NCBI GenBank assembly: GCA_959596495.1
Contig: CAUFXK010000018.1
Coordinates: 1 to 27,994, forward strand
Direction of reading: 5' to 3'
DNA: 27,994 nt
Source of the DNA: an uncultured Collinsella sp.
GTDB lineage: Bacteria; Actinomycetota; Coriobacteriia; Coriobacteriales; Coriobacteriaceae
The notes beneath the pieces are model-generated. The model did no database searches. It was given only the letters and a program-made list of their open reading frames with translations, and was not told the DNA's origin. Positions within the stretch are counted from its first letter, which is position 1. Each line of letters starts with the position of its first letter. Positions 1-6,575 of the stretch are shown piece after piece. A program made the translations under genes and the position numbers.

Positions 1-55
1 ACTGGTGATCTCCGCCTTGAGAGGGCGGCGTCCTAAACCGCTAGACGAACGGGCC
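1..55 (-). tRNA. tRNA-Glu (CUC), 3' part cut off by the window edge
   Basis: Read on the minus strand from 55 down to 1, the sequence opens GGCCCGTTCGTCTAGCGG, the usual start of a tRNA-Glu with acceptor 5' strand and D arm. The anticodon stem CCGCC/GGCGG encloses the loop CUCUCAA, so the anticodon is CUC and GAG codons are read. The variable region follows, and the T arm and 3' acceptor strand lie outside the window, so it cannot be seen whether CCA is encoded. A good promoter sits upstream at 90-118. The identity is clear; only the 3' end is missing. Confidence 0.93.
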
Positions 56-89
56 TCATGACATCTGCACTGCCGTGCTGCGAGGATAT

Positions 90-118
90 ATATTACGGGA
101 CAAAAAACGCGAGCGCAA
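90..118 (-). promoter_or_regulatory. Promoter of the tRNA-Glu gene
   Basis: On the minus strand a -35 box TTGCGC (118-113) is followed after exactly 17 bp by a -10 box TAATAT (95-90). The expected start point near 83 lies about 28 bp before the mature tRNA 5' end at 55. This is a sequence match to the vegetative sigma-70 consensus only. The remaining bases between here and cca (119-214) show no convincing gene or terminator. Confidence 0.55.
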
Positions 119-214
119 GAAGAAATTCCAAATTGCCCAAATTTTGTCGGGAGGTTATGGAAAGCGCAGTTAAAAGCCACAGCCTATGATTTTTTAAGCA
201 CCGCCCCAGAAAAA

Positions 215-1609
215 TCATCCTAGGTTGAGGTGGGCCAGGATGGCTTCGCGCTCGTTTGGAACATTGTCCTCGATCACAGCGTCGAGGGCGGCGTTGAGCA
301 GCTGCCCCAACTCCGGCCCGGGCTTGACGCCAGCGCGGATCAAGTCGCCGCCGTTGATGGCAAGCATCTTGAGCGTATAGGGCTCCCCTGCCTCAAGCAG
401 TCCGTGGGCGAGTGAGCGCATCTCCGCGATCGTCTCGACGTAATAGAAGCACGACGGCGCCTTACCGAGCGTATCGGCACGTTTAAGGTCCATAAGCTCG
501 TCAATCAGGCGCGGCGTGTCGGCGCCCTCGCCCGAAAGCAAGCGCATCATATTGAGCAAACAGGAACGCTCAGGGCGCAACGGCTTATCGTGATACTTGA
601 TAAGCAGGCAAACGTCGCGAACCAAATCGTGCGAAAGCGCCAGGCGATCCATAATGGTGCGCGCCTTCTTGGCGCCAAGCTCGGGATGGCCGTAAAAGTG
701 GCCGCTGCCCGCATGGTCGACCGTAAAGCAATCGGGCTTGGAGACGTCGTGCAAAAACGCTGCCCACATTAAGCTCGGCGAAGGCTCCACGCCGTCACAC
801 AGCGCTAACTCCCCCGCCACCGTCAACACACGAGCAATATGCTCATAGACATTAAAGGCATGGTAGACGCTGCACTGGTCAAACCCACGAGCCGGCGCAA
901 GCTCGGGCACGGCGGCACAAATGAGCTCGGGGTAGCGCAGCATCGCGTCTCCCCCATGACCGGTCGAAAGAATGCCTTCGAGCTCAATGCCCACACGCTC
1001 GCGTGCCACGGCATCGAGCAGCGGCGAGCATGCGGCAAGCGCCAGTTTGGTCTTAGGCTCGATCATAAAATCCAGGCGGCAAGCAAAACGCACGGCGCGC
1101 AGCATGCGAAGCGCATCCTCGTTAAAGCGACGCTTGGGATCTCCAACGGCACGGATCAGCTTACGCTCCAGGTCGCCCTGGCCATCATAGAGGTCGACAA
1201 GACCGCGCTGGGGATGCCAAGCCATGGCATTAACGGTAAAGTCACGACGCGCCAGATCGTCCTCAAGCGACGCCGCACGCTCCACACTCTGGGGATGGCG
1301 GCCATCGGTGTAAAAGCCGTCCAAGCGATACGTCGTGACCTCAATACGCTCGCCATCGCAAATGGCGGTGATGCCGCCAAATTTAATGCCCGACTCAACT
1401 ACAGCAATATCAGCCGCCTCGAGTGCCGCTTTGGACTCCTGCCACAGACCGCTGCAGCACATGTCAACATCGTGGCTGGGGCGTTCCATCAGGGCGTCAC
1501 GTACCCAACCGCCCACGAACCAGGCCTCAAGACCGGCTGCCTCAAGCGCATGTAGCACACGCAGGGAGGCGTCTGAGGGCTGCGTACCGTTGAGCGAAAC
1601 ATTGCACAT
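215..1609 (-). CDS. cca: CCA-adding enzyme (tRNA nucleotidyltransferase)
   Basis: 464 aa. Adds or repairs the 3'-terminal CCA of tRNAs from CTP and ATP. The N-terminal poly(A)-polymerase head carries FVGGWVRD at 31-38 and the DVD metal-binding pair at Asp47/Asp49. A class II RNA-binding segment follows (RRDFTVNAMAWHP; RFNEDALRMLRAVRFACRL). An HD domain (FLHDVSKP, then LIKYHD) occupies the C-terminal half, as in bacterial CCA enzymes that carry an HD phosphohydrolase-like domain. The ATG at 1609 has AGGAGG 8 bases upstream, so the start is secure. It is transcribed on its own, downstream of the terminator closing the pfkB gene at 1770. The tRNA gene just beyond it is a fitting but probably accidental neighbour. 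Some family members only add part of CCA, which sequence alone does not settle. Confidence 0.93.
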   Translation of the reverse strand: MCNVSLNGTQPSDASLRVLHALEAAGLEAWFVGGWVRDALMERPSHDVDMCCSGLWQESKAALEAADIAVVESGIKFGGITAICDGERIEVTTYRLDGFYTDGRHPQSVERAASLEDDLARRDFTVNAMAWHPQRGLVDLYDGQGDLERKLIRAVGDPKRRFNEDALRMLRAVRFACRLDFMIEPKTKLALAACSPLLDAVARERVGIELEGILSTGHGGDAMLRYPELICAAVPELAPARGFDQCSVYHAFNVYEHIARVLTVAGELALCDGVEPSPSLMWAAFLHDVSKPDCFTVDHAGSGHFYGHPELGAKKARTIMDRLALSHDLVRDVCLLIKYHDKPLRPERSCLLNMMRLLSGEGADTPRLIDELMDLKRADTLGKAPSCFYYVETIAEMRSLAHGLLEAGEPYTLKMLAINGGDLIRAGVKPGPELGQLLNAALDAVIEDNVPNEREAILAHLNLG

Positions 1610-1702
1610 ACCTATGGCCTCCTACGCATGCAAGCGTTAATCGATGGTTCTCAAGAAGTCTAACAAGAAACAGCCTCCGCTGCACACGCAAGTCCGATAA
1701 AC

Positions 1703-1736
1703 AAAAACGCATCCGTCTTGGTCTAAGACGGATGCG
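1703..1736 (-). terminator. Rho-independent terminator of pfkB paralogue 1
   Basis: A perfect 12-bp stem (1708-1719 with 1725-1736; arm CGCATCCGTCTT) and a 5-base loop are followed on the minus strand by TTTTTG. It lies 33 bp after the stop codon of the kinase at 1770 and before cca. Confidence 0.9.
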
Positions 1737-1769
1737 AAATAATCGAACTATTCAGGCAAGTTGTCGGAA

Positions 1770-2702
1770 CTAGCAGACCTGACGGATGGCGATACCCTTC
1801 TGGTACTCATCGACCTTGGCAAAATCGCCCAAACCCGGGCACTCGACCACGTTGGCGCCGGTGGCCATCGAGAGGCGCAGGGCGTCCTCAACACGCTCGG
1901 GGGCATCGTGCCACACGGACAGGAAGGCAGCGAGCGAGGAATCGCCGGCGCAGACCGTCGACAGCAGCTTGACCTCAAAGGTGCGGTTGGCAAACCAGAT
2001 GTGCTCGCCGTTGGAGAAGTACGCGCCGTCGCCACCAAGGGTCAGCAGCACGTTCTTAGCGCCCTTGGCGTGCAGCTCGGCCATCGCGCCCTTGACAGAC
2101 TCGTCATCTCCACCGCTCACCTTAATGCCAAAGATGTCGAGTAGCTCGTCGTCGTTAGGCTTAATGAGCAGCGGCTCCATGGCAATGAGGTCGGCCAGCT
2201 GATGGCTCGAGATATCAAGCACGAACTCGGCACCCTTTGCCTTAACACGACGAAGTACCTCGGCCAGGAAACCCTCGGAGGTGTTGGGGGGCAGCGAGCC
2301 ACTAATGACCAGGCAGGTCATGTCGTCGAGCGAATCAATGAGCTCAAACATCTCCTGCTCGTTGGCCGCATTGATGGCAGCGCCAGCGTTGACCATGTTG
2401 TACTCGGTATCGGGACCGGCGTTGAGGAAGACGTTGACGCGCGTGATGCCGTCGGTCCACACGGGCTTAACGGGCACGCCCAGGGCCTCAGCGCCCTTGA
2501 CGATAAACTCGCCCGAGAAGCCGGCAAAAAAGCCCAGGATCGTGGTGTCGACGCCGTAGTGATCCAGCGTGAACGAGACGTTGAGGCCCTTGCCGTTGGG
2601 CGTGTAGACCGCGTTGCGCGTGCGGGTGACAGTGTTGGCGGAAAGACCGTCGCAGGCAATGTTGTAGTCAATGGCCGGATTTGCAGTGAGCGTGTAAATC
2701 AT
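1770..2702 (-). CDS. pfkB: PfkB-family sugar kinase, probable 1-phosphofructokinase (paralogue 1)
   Basis: 310 aa, the usual length for FruK/LacC-type kinases. It should phosphorylate fructose-1-phosphate with ATP to fructose-1,6-bisphosphate, after uptake by the fructose PTS encoded at 6576. Seen: N-terminal YTLTANPAID, substrate-binding NGKGLNVS with Asn41, a central GSLPP, the LIKPN motif, and the C-terminal ATP/anion-hole motif as VCAGDSSLAAF with putative catalytic base Asp254. The first Gly of the usual GAGD is Cys251. The ATG at 2702 is chosen because AAAGGA precedes it and because it matches the paralogue's start; an in-frame extension to 2903 would run through the upstream terminator. 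A candidate promoter with operator-like boxes lies at 2711-2742, so it can be expressed separately from ptsHI. Tagatose-6-phosphate kinase is the main alternative. Confidence 0.85.
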   Translation of the reverse strand: MIYTLTANPAIDYNIACDGLSANTVTRTRNAVYTPNGKGLNVSFTLDHYGVDTTILGFFAGFSGEFIVKGAEALGVPVKPVWTDGITRVNVFLNAGPDTEYNMVNAGAAINAANEQEMFELIDSLDDMTCLVISGSLPPNTSEGFLAEVLRRVKAKGAEFVLDISSHQLADLIAMEPLLIKPNDDELLDIFGIKVSGGDDESVKGAMAELHAKGAKNVLLTLGGDGAYFSNGEHIWFANRTFEVKLLSTVCAGDSSLAAFLSVWHDAPERVEDALRLSMATGANVVECPGLGDFAKVDEYQKGIAIRQVC

Positions 2703-2710
2703 GAATGTTC

Positions 2711-2742
2711 CTTTCACAAGGTAACGTGTTAATGAAAGTATA
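2711..2742 (-). promoter_or_regulatory. Candidate promoter and CTTTCA/TGAAAG operator of pfkB paralogue 1
   Basis: A minus-strand -10 box TATACT (2742-2737) overlaps TGAAAG at 2733-2738. With CTTTCA at 2711-2716 this forms an inverted pair with 16 bases between. The same two hexamers, 17 bases apart, occur at the fruA promoter. No good -35 is visible, as expected for a regulated promoter. Binding by the RpiR protein encoded at 8868 is inference. Confidence 0.4.
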
Positions 2743-2861
2743 TTCCACGCTTCGGGAAAAGACCATAGCAACTCGGCAAACGGTGTAGAACGCGTGCAGG
2801 GCGGCGGGATGACGGGCAAATAGAAACAGGGTCCTTGTCCTGTCGCTCGCCCACAATATAC

Positions 2862-2893
2862 AAAAATGACGCCCCAGCCAAAACCGGGGCGCC
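2862..2893 (-). terminator. Rho-independent terminator of pfkB paralogue 2
   Basis: On the minus strand a GC-rich stem (GGGGCG with CGCCCC, extended by one pair past a mismatch) and a 10-base loop around TTTT are followed by ATTTTTG. It lies 28 bp after the stop of the kinase at 2922 and probably ends the ptsH-ptsI-pfkB2 transcript. Confidence 0.75.
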
Positions 2894-2921
2894 ATAGAAC
2901 CACGAATATGTCGTGTTTCGC

Positions 2922-3854
2922 TTACTTGCGGTCGAGCTTGCGGACAGCAACGCGCTTGCTGTACTCATCGACGTGACCGAAGTCGCCGATACCGACGGAC
3001 TCGGCAACGTTGGCGCCGGTGGCCATAGCGAGCTTCATGGCCTCCTCGACGTTGTCGCGATCCCTGTACCACTTGTGCAGGAACGCGGCGAGGGTGCAGT
3101 CGCCGGCGCAGACAGAAGAGACCAGCTTGATGTTGAACTCACGCTTGGCATACCAGATGTCCTCGCCGTTGGAGAAATAAGCGTCGCCGCGGCTACCGCG
3201 GGTGAGCAACACGTTCTGGACGCCGGCCTCGTGAGCCAGCTTCATGGCAACGCGGACCTCGTCGTCGGTGTCGACCGGCACGCCGAAGATGGCCTTCATC
3301 TCGTGATGGTTCGGCTTGATGAGCAGCGGCTTCTTGTGAGCGAGCTCCTTGAGCTTGTCGGAGGACAGGTCCAGGACGACGTCGGCGCCACGAGCCTGAG
3401 CGTGCTCCATGACCTTAGCCAGGAAGTCGGGCGTAGCTTTGGGAGGCACGGAGCCGGAGACAATCAGGCACTCAAGATCGCCCGCGGTGTCCAGGATGTT
3501 GTAGAGCTCCTCCTGGTGCTGCGGCGTAATAGGAGCACCGGGGTTAAGGATGCCGTACTCGTGCTGGCCATCGTTGACGTAGGTGTTGATACGCGTGATG
3601 CCGTCGGTCCAGACCGGGCGGCACAGGCAGCCCAGGTTCATGACCTCCTCGACGATAAACTTGCCCGTGAAGCCAGCGAAGAAGCCGAGCGCGACGGTGT
3701 CGACGCCCATCTTCTTAAAGGCGAAGGACACGTCGAGGCCCTTGCCGTTAGCCGTGTAGCTGGCCGAGCCGGTGCGGACGTTCTCATCGGGCTCGAGCGG
3801 AGAGCTCGAAACCGTCATGTCGACAGCCGGGTTAGCGGTTAGCGTGTAGAACAT
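2922..3854 (-). CDS. pfkB: PfkB-family sugar kinase, probable 1-phosphofructokinase (paralogue 2)
   Basis: 310 aa, the same length as the kinase at 1770 and collinear with it throughout, so the pair looks like a tandem duplication. Shared landmarks are YTLTANPAVD, YTANGKGLDVS, WTDGITRIN, GSVPP, LIKPN, and VCAGDCTLAAF with putative catalytic Asp252. Two differences matter. Position 41 is Asp where most PfkB kinases and paralogue 1 have Asn in the substrate-binding GxGxN motif, and Cys249 replaces the first Gly of GAGD, as in paralogue 1. The ATG at 3854 has AGGGGGT just upstream. It lies 74 bp after ptsI with a hairpin but no T-run between, so co-transcription with ptsHI is likely. The sugar phosphate it uses could be fructose-1-phosphate, tagatose-6-phosphate or another; the Asn41Asp change argues against simple redundancy. 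Confidence 0.82.
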   Translation of the reverse strand: MFYTLTANPAVDMTVSSSPLEPDENVRTGSASYTANGKGLDVSFAFKKMGVDTVALGFFAGFTGKFIVEEVMNLGCLCRPVWTDGITRINTYVNDGQHEYGILNPGAPITPQHQEELYNILDTAGDLECLIVSGSVPPKATPDFLAKVMEHAQARGADVVLDLSSDKLKELAHKKPLLIKPNHHEMKAIFGVPVDTDDEVRVAMKLAHEAGVQNVLLTRGSRGDAYFSNGEDIWYAKREFNIKLVSSVCAGDCTLAAFLHKWYRDRDNVEEAMKLAMATGANVAESVGIGDFGHVDEYSKRVAVRKLDRK

Positions 3855-3881
3855 TTACAGTACCCCCTGTATATGTGAGGG

Positions 3882-3911
3882 CCGCGTGGCCGGCCCATTC
3901 CAACCACGCGG
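3882..3911 (-). other. Intercistronic hairpin between ptsI and pfkB paralogue 2
   Basis: A perfect 8-bp inverted repeat CCGCGTGG/CCACGCGG (3882-3889, 3904-3911) with a 14-base loop fills much of the 74-bp gap. No T-run follows on either strand, so it is not a standard terminator. It could stabilise the upstream ptsHI mRNA 3' end or tune downstream expression; both are inference. Confidence 0.5.
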
Positions 3912-3928
3912 TTACCTCTGATACCAAA

Positions 3929-5632
3929 TTAGCGAGCTGCGGACTCGAGCAGTGCCTTGACCTCGGCGGCGGTGTTGCAGGCGAGTGCCTTCTCGGCGAG
4001 CTCGTCGCACTCGGCCTTGGTCCACTGGCTGATGGTCTTGCGGGCGCGCAGGATCGACGGAGCGCTCATCGAGAACTCCTCCAAGCCCCAGCTGATCAGC
4101 AGCGGCTCAAGCAGCGGATCGGCAGCAGCCTCGCCGCACATACCGACCATGATGCCGGCCTTCACGCCGCTCTCGATGATGTTCTTGAGCGAGCGGAGCA
4201 CGGCGGGATAGTACACCTGGTACAGGTTGGAGATGGTGTCGTTGCCACGGTCGGCGCACATGGTGTAGCCGATCAGGTCGTTGGTGCCGATGGAGAAGAA
4301 GTCGGCGACCTCGGCCAGGCGGTCAGCGAGCAGCGAAGCGGCGGGCGTCTCGACCATGATGCCGACTTCGATGTTCTCGTTGAACTTGCGACCCTCTTCG
4401 GTCAGCTCGGTCTTGCACTGCTCGACGAGCTCCTTGACAGCCACGACCTCCTCGACGCAGGTGACGAGCGGGATCATGATCTTGACGTCACCGAAGGCGC
4501 TGGCGCGCAGCAGGGCGCGAAGCTGAACCTTGTACTGATCGGGATTGGCCAGGCAGTAACGCACGGCACGGAAGCCCATGAAGGGGTTGTCTTCCTTGAC
4601 CATGTGCAGATACGGAATCTCCTTGTCGCCACCCACATCGAGCGTGCGGATAATGACGGGCGCGCCCTTGAGCGCACTGGCGACCTTGCGGTAGGCGTTG
4701 AACTGCTCCTCCTCGGAAGGAAGCTCAGCAGAGTCCATGAACAGGAACTCCGAGCGGAACAGACCGATAGCCTCGGCATCGTGATCAAGCGCGTTGGGCA
4801 CGTCATCGGGGTTACCGATGTTGCAGGCGATGATCTTCTTGATGCCATCGGCAGTCACGGACGGCTTGCCACGGAAGGCCTCGAGGGCTGCCTTCTCGGC
4901 AGCGAAGGCCTCGGCCTTGGCAGTGTAGGCGGCGAGCGTCTCCTCGTTGGGATCGGCCTCGACGATGCCCTTGCCACCGTCGACGACAACGGTCATGCCG
5001 TTGCGCAGCGCGGTACAGCTGTTGGAAACCGAAAGGACAGCCGGGATCTCGAGGGCGCGCGCGATGATCGCGGAGTGCGACGTGCGGCCACCGGTCTCGG
5101 TGACAATACCGGCAACGTGGGCCTTATCGATCGTGGCGGTCATAGACGGCGTAAGGTCGTGCACGACAACGACGGTGTTCTCGGGCAGGACGGAGAGGTC
5201 GACGACCTCCTTGCCCAGAAGCTCGGCCAGAATACCGGTGCGGATGTCGGCGATGTCGGCCGCGCGCAGACGGAACATCTCGTCGTCCATGGACAGGAAC
5301 ATGTTCTCGAACATGGTCGAGGTGTCCATGAGCGCCTGCTCGGCGCAGGTGCCGCCGTCAATGGCGGCGTTGATGGCGTCGGTCATACCCGGGTCCTGAG
5401 CCAGGACAATGTGTCCGCTCATGATCTCGGCCTCGGCCTCGCCCACCGTCTCCTTCATGTGGTCGGCCTGAGCCTGGGTCTTCTCGCAGAAGACCGAAAG
5501 AGCGGATTGATAGCGCTCCTTCTCTGCTGCCGAATCAGCAACCTCGTGCGGCTCAAACGTCAAGTCGGGATCGACGGCGACCATAACGGTGCCGATACCG
5601 ATGCCCTCGGAAGCGTTGACTCCCTGATACAT
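3929..5632 (-). CDS. ptsI: Phosphoenolpyruvate-protein phosphotransferase (PTS enzyme I)
   Basis: 567 aa. Cytoplasmic first enzyme of the PTS: takes phosphate from PEP onto a histidine and passes it to HPr. Seen: the swivelling phosphohistidine domain with GGRTSHSAI (active His186), PEP-binding FRSEFLFMD and GFRAVRYCL, the TIM-barrel motifs VGIMVETPAA and FFSIGTNDLIGYT, and the C-terminal MVGMCGEAA with the proton-donating Cys near 499. Length is close to the roughly 575 aa of E. coli EI. The start is ATG 5632 (MYQGVNASEG), because GAGAGGA lies 6 bases upstream; the ATG two codons earlier would abut the ribosome site, and the extension to 5686 has no support. It follows ptsH by 134 bp that contain a terminator-like hairpin. 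It should serve every PTS transporter in the cell, with FruA the one visible here. Confidence 0.97.
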   Translation of the reverse strand: MYQGVNASEGIGIGTVMVAVDPDLTFEPHEVADSAAEKERYQSALSVFCEKTQAQADHMKETVGEAEAEIMSGHIVLAQDPGMTDAINAAIDGGTCAEQALMDTSTMFENMFLSMDDEMFRLRAADIADIRTGILAELLGKEVVDLSVLPENTVVVVHDLTPSMTATIDKAHVAGIVTETGGRTSHSAIIARALEIPAVLSVSNSCTALRNGMTVVVDGGKGIVEADPNEETLAAYTAKAEAFAAEKAALEAFRGKPSVTADGIKKIIACNIGNPDDVPNALDHDAEAIGLFRSEFLFMDSAELPSEEEQFNAYRKVASALKGAPVIIRTLDVGGDKEIPYLHMVKEDNPFMGFRAVRYCLANPDQYKVQLRALLRASAFGDVKIMIPLVTCVEEVVAVKELVEQCKTELTEEGRKFNENIEVGIMVETPAASLLADRLAEVADFFSIGTNDLIGYTMCADRGNDTISNLYQVYYPAVLRSLKNIIESGVKAGIMVGMCGEAAADPLLEPLLISWGLEEFSMSAPSILRARKTISQWTKAECDELAEKALACNTAAEVKALLESAAR

Positions 5633-5685
5633 TCCCATTCCTCTCTCCGTGTCATGTGATAAAGCGTTTTGCCATATCCATGACA

Positions 5686-5721
5686 AAAGAGCGCAGCTAC
5701 CTTAAAAACAGGTCACTGCGC
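5686..5721 (-). terminator. Terminator-like hairpin between ptsH and ptsI
   Basis: On the minus strand the stem GCGCAG/CTGCGC is extended after a 3x3 internal loop by CCT/AGG, and TCTTTTGTC follows. The broken stem and short T-run suggest a leaky terminator or attenuator. That would yield more ptsH than ptsI mRNA, in line with the usual excess of HPr over EI. No separate ptsI promoter is obvious in the short gap. Confidence 0.5.
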
Positions 5722-5766
5722 CCCCAAATATGAACTTAATTGTTCAACATGCGACCCGTTGGAGTT

Positions 5767-6030
5767 CTACTCGCCAAGACCGCTCTTGATGAGCTCGATG
5801 GCAGCAGCCAGAGCCTCGGCCTCGTCAGCGCCGTCGCACTTGACCTCGACCTCGGTACCGCAGGGGATACCAGCAGCCATGAGGGCCATCGGGGACTTGC
5901 CGTTGACCTCCTTCTCGGGGGTAACGACTGTCACGTCGCAGGCGTACTTGCCCATGGTGGAGGCGAAGAGGCCAGCCGGACGCATGTGAAGACCCTGAGG
6001 ATTAACGAGGGTAGCCTTCTCAGAAACCAT
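5767..6030 (-). CDS. ptsH: Phosphocarrier protein HPr
   Basis: 87 aa, standard HPr length. Small cytoplasmic carrier that moves phosphate from enzyme I to the EIIA domains of PTS permeases. The active site reads NPQGLHMRPAG with His15 at the canonical position, and Arg17 follows. Ser46 is present in GKSPMALMAAG, matching the regulatory serine phosphorylated by HPr kinase in Gram-positive bacteria. Whether this organism phosphorylates it is unknown, since no hprK is in the window. The ATG at 6030 has AAAGGAG upstream. It is the first gene of the ptsH-ptsI-pfkB2 unit. A possible -10 TAAGAT lies at 6104-6099, but no convincing -35 was found. A stem-loop lies in the leader (6055-6078). Confidence 0.97.
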   Translation of the reverse strand: MVSEKATLVNPQGLHMRPAGLFASTMGKYACDVTVVTPEKEVNGKSPMALMAAGIPCGTEVEVKCDGADEAEALAAAIELIKSGLGE

Positions 6031-6054
6031 AATTGACTCCTTTTTTGTGTTTAA

Positions 6055-6078
6055 CCCCTGTCAGCCATGCGACAGGAG
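6055..6078 (-). other. Leader hairpin upstream of ptsH
   Basis: The minus strand can fold CTCCTGTC with GACAGGGG around an 8-base loop (6055-6062 with 6071-6078), allowing one G-U pair. The structure ends about 25 bp before the ptsH ATG and leaves its ribosome binding site free, so an mRNA-stability or regulatory role is possible but unproven. Confidence 0.35.
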
Positions 6079-6168
6079 CCATATTCACGACGTTGTTTAT
6101 CTTAACTCACATCAAACTGTTTTTCATTGTGTTTCTCACGAATTATTGGACGGATGTCGTTGCTGGCC

Positions 6169-6320
6169 GCTTGTTCGCCCACAGAGGGCCGGGCGCGGCC
6201 TGTGAGGTTTCCTGCTCTACAGTCCTGCTCGCACGAAGAGCACATTAAGTGCTCTTCGGCTCGTGCGGAACTCGCGATAAATCTCAAAGGCCGCGCCCGG
6301 CCCTCTGTGGGCGAACAAGC
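6169..6320. repeat. 152-bp long inverted repeat with 33-bp perfect arms
   Basis: The arms 6169-6201 and 6288-6320 are exact reverse complements over 33 bp; the arm begins GCTTGTTCGCCCACAGAGGG. Further pairing continues inward: TGAGGTTT with AAATCTCA (one wobble), then a 10-bp hairpin CGAAGAGCAC/GTGCTCTTCG (6234-6243, 6249-6258) around ATTAA. Almost the whole element can fold into one imperfect hairpin. No reading frame in it looks coding and no T-run follows, so it is neither a gene nor an ordinary terminator. A MITE- or REP-like dispersed element, or a structured non-coding RNA, are the main options. It occupies the ptsH-fruA gap (6031-6575), which contains no recognisable protein gene. Confidence 0.8.
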
Positions 6321-6430
6321 TGCGGAAACTCGGTTGGTCCAGAGTAATATCGTACGAACGGAATTCTGGCTGAATATTTGTCCGCACGGACGATCCGATA
6401 GACAGGCCGCGCTATCCCCTTCTTCTAACT

Positions 6431-6489
6431 TGCGGTGAAATAGGGACTGAATTTGGGGGTCGTTTAAACAGTTCCTATTTCACCGCAAC
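6431..6489. repeat. 18-bp inverted repeat (palindromic element) downstream of fruA
   Basis: TTGCGGTGAAATAGGGAC at 6431-6448 pairs with 6472-6489 over 18 bp with a single G/T wobble. The 23-base interior contains the palindrome GTTTAAAC (6463-6470). It lies 15 bp from the fruA terminator, on the side away from the gene, and no T-run follows on either strand. The form suits a small mobile or REP-type palindrome rather than a transcription terminator. Confidence 0.7.
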
Positions 6490-6504
6490 TTATGGGAGGG
6501 GTAG

Positions 6505-6540
6505 AAAAAGGCGAAGGCCCTGGAGAGGGTCTCCGCCTTA
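6505..6540 (-). terminator. Rho-independent terminator of fruA
   Basis: A 14-bp stem (6509-6522 with 6527-6540; outer part AAGGCG/CGCCTT) with one mismatch and a 4-base loop is followed on the minus strand by TTTTTC. It begins 35 bp after the fruA stop codon, so fruA is transcribed apart from ptsHI. Confidence 0.88.
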
Positions 6541-6575
6541 TATACAAGGGGCGATGTTATTCGCGAGCTGCGGGA

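Noticed and set aside
2703..2903. N-terminal extension of pfkB paralogue 1
   Set aside because: It would cross the upstream terminator and candidate promoter. The internal ATG has a good ribosome site and aligns with the paralogue.
6127..6438. Open frames through the 152-bp inverted repeat on both strands, both encoding GRARPSVGEQAA
   Set aside because: The shared peptide simply reflects the two inverted arms. There is no ribosome site and no family resemblance.
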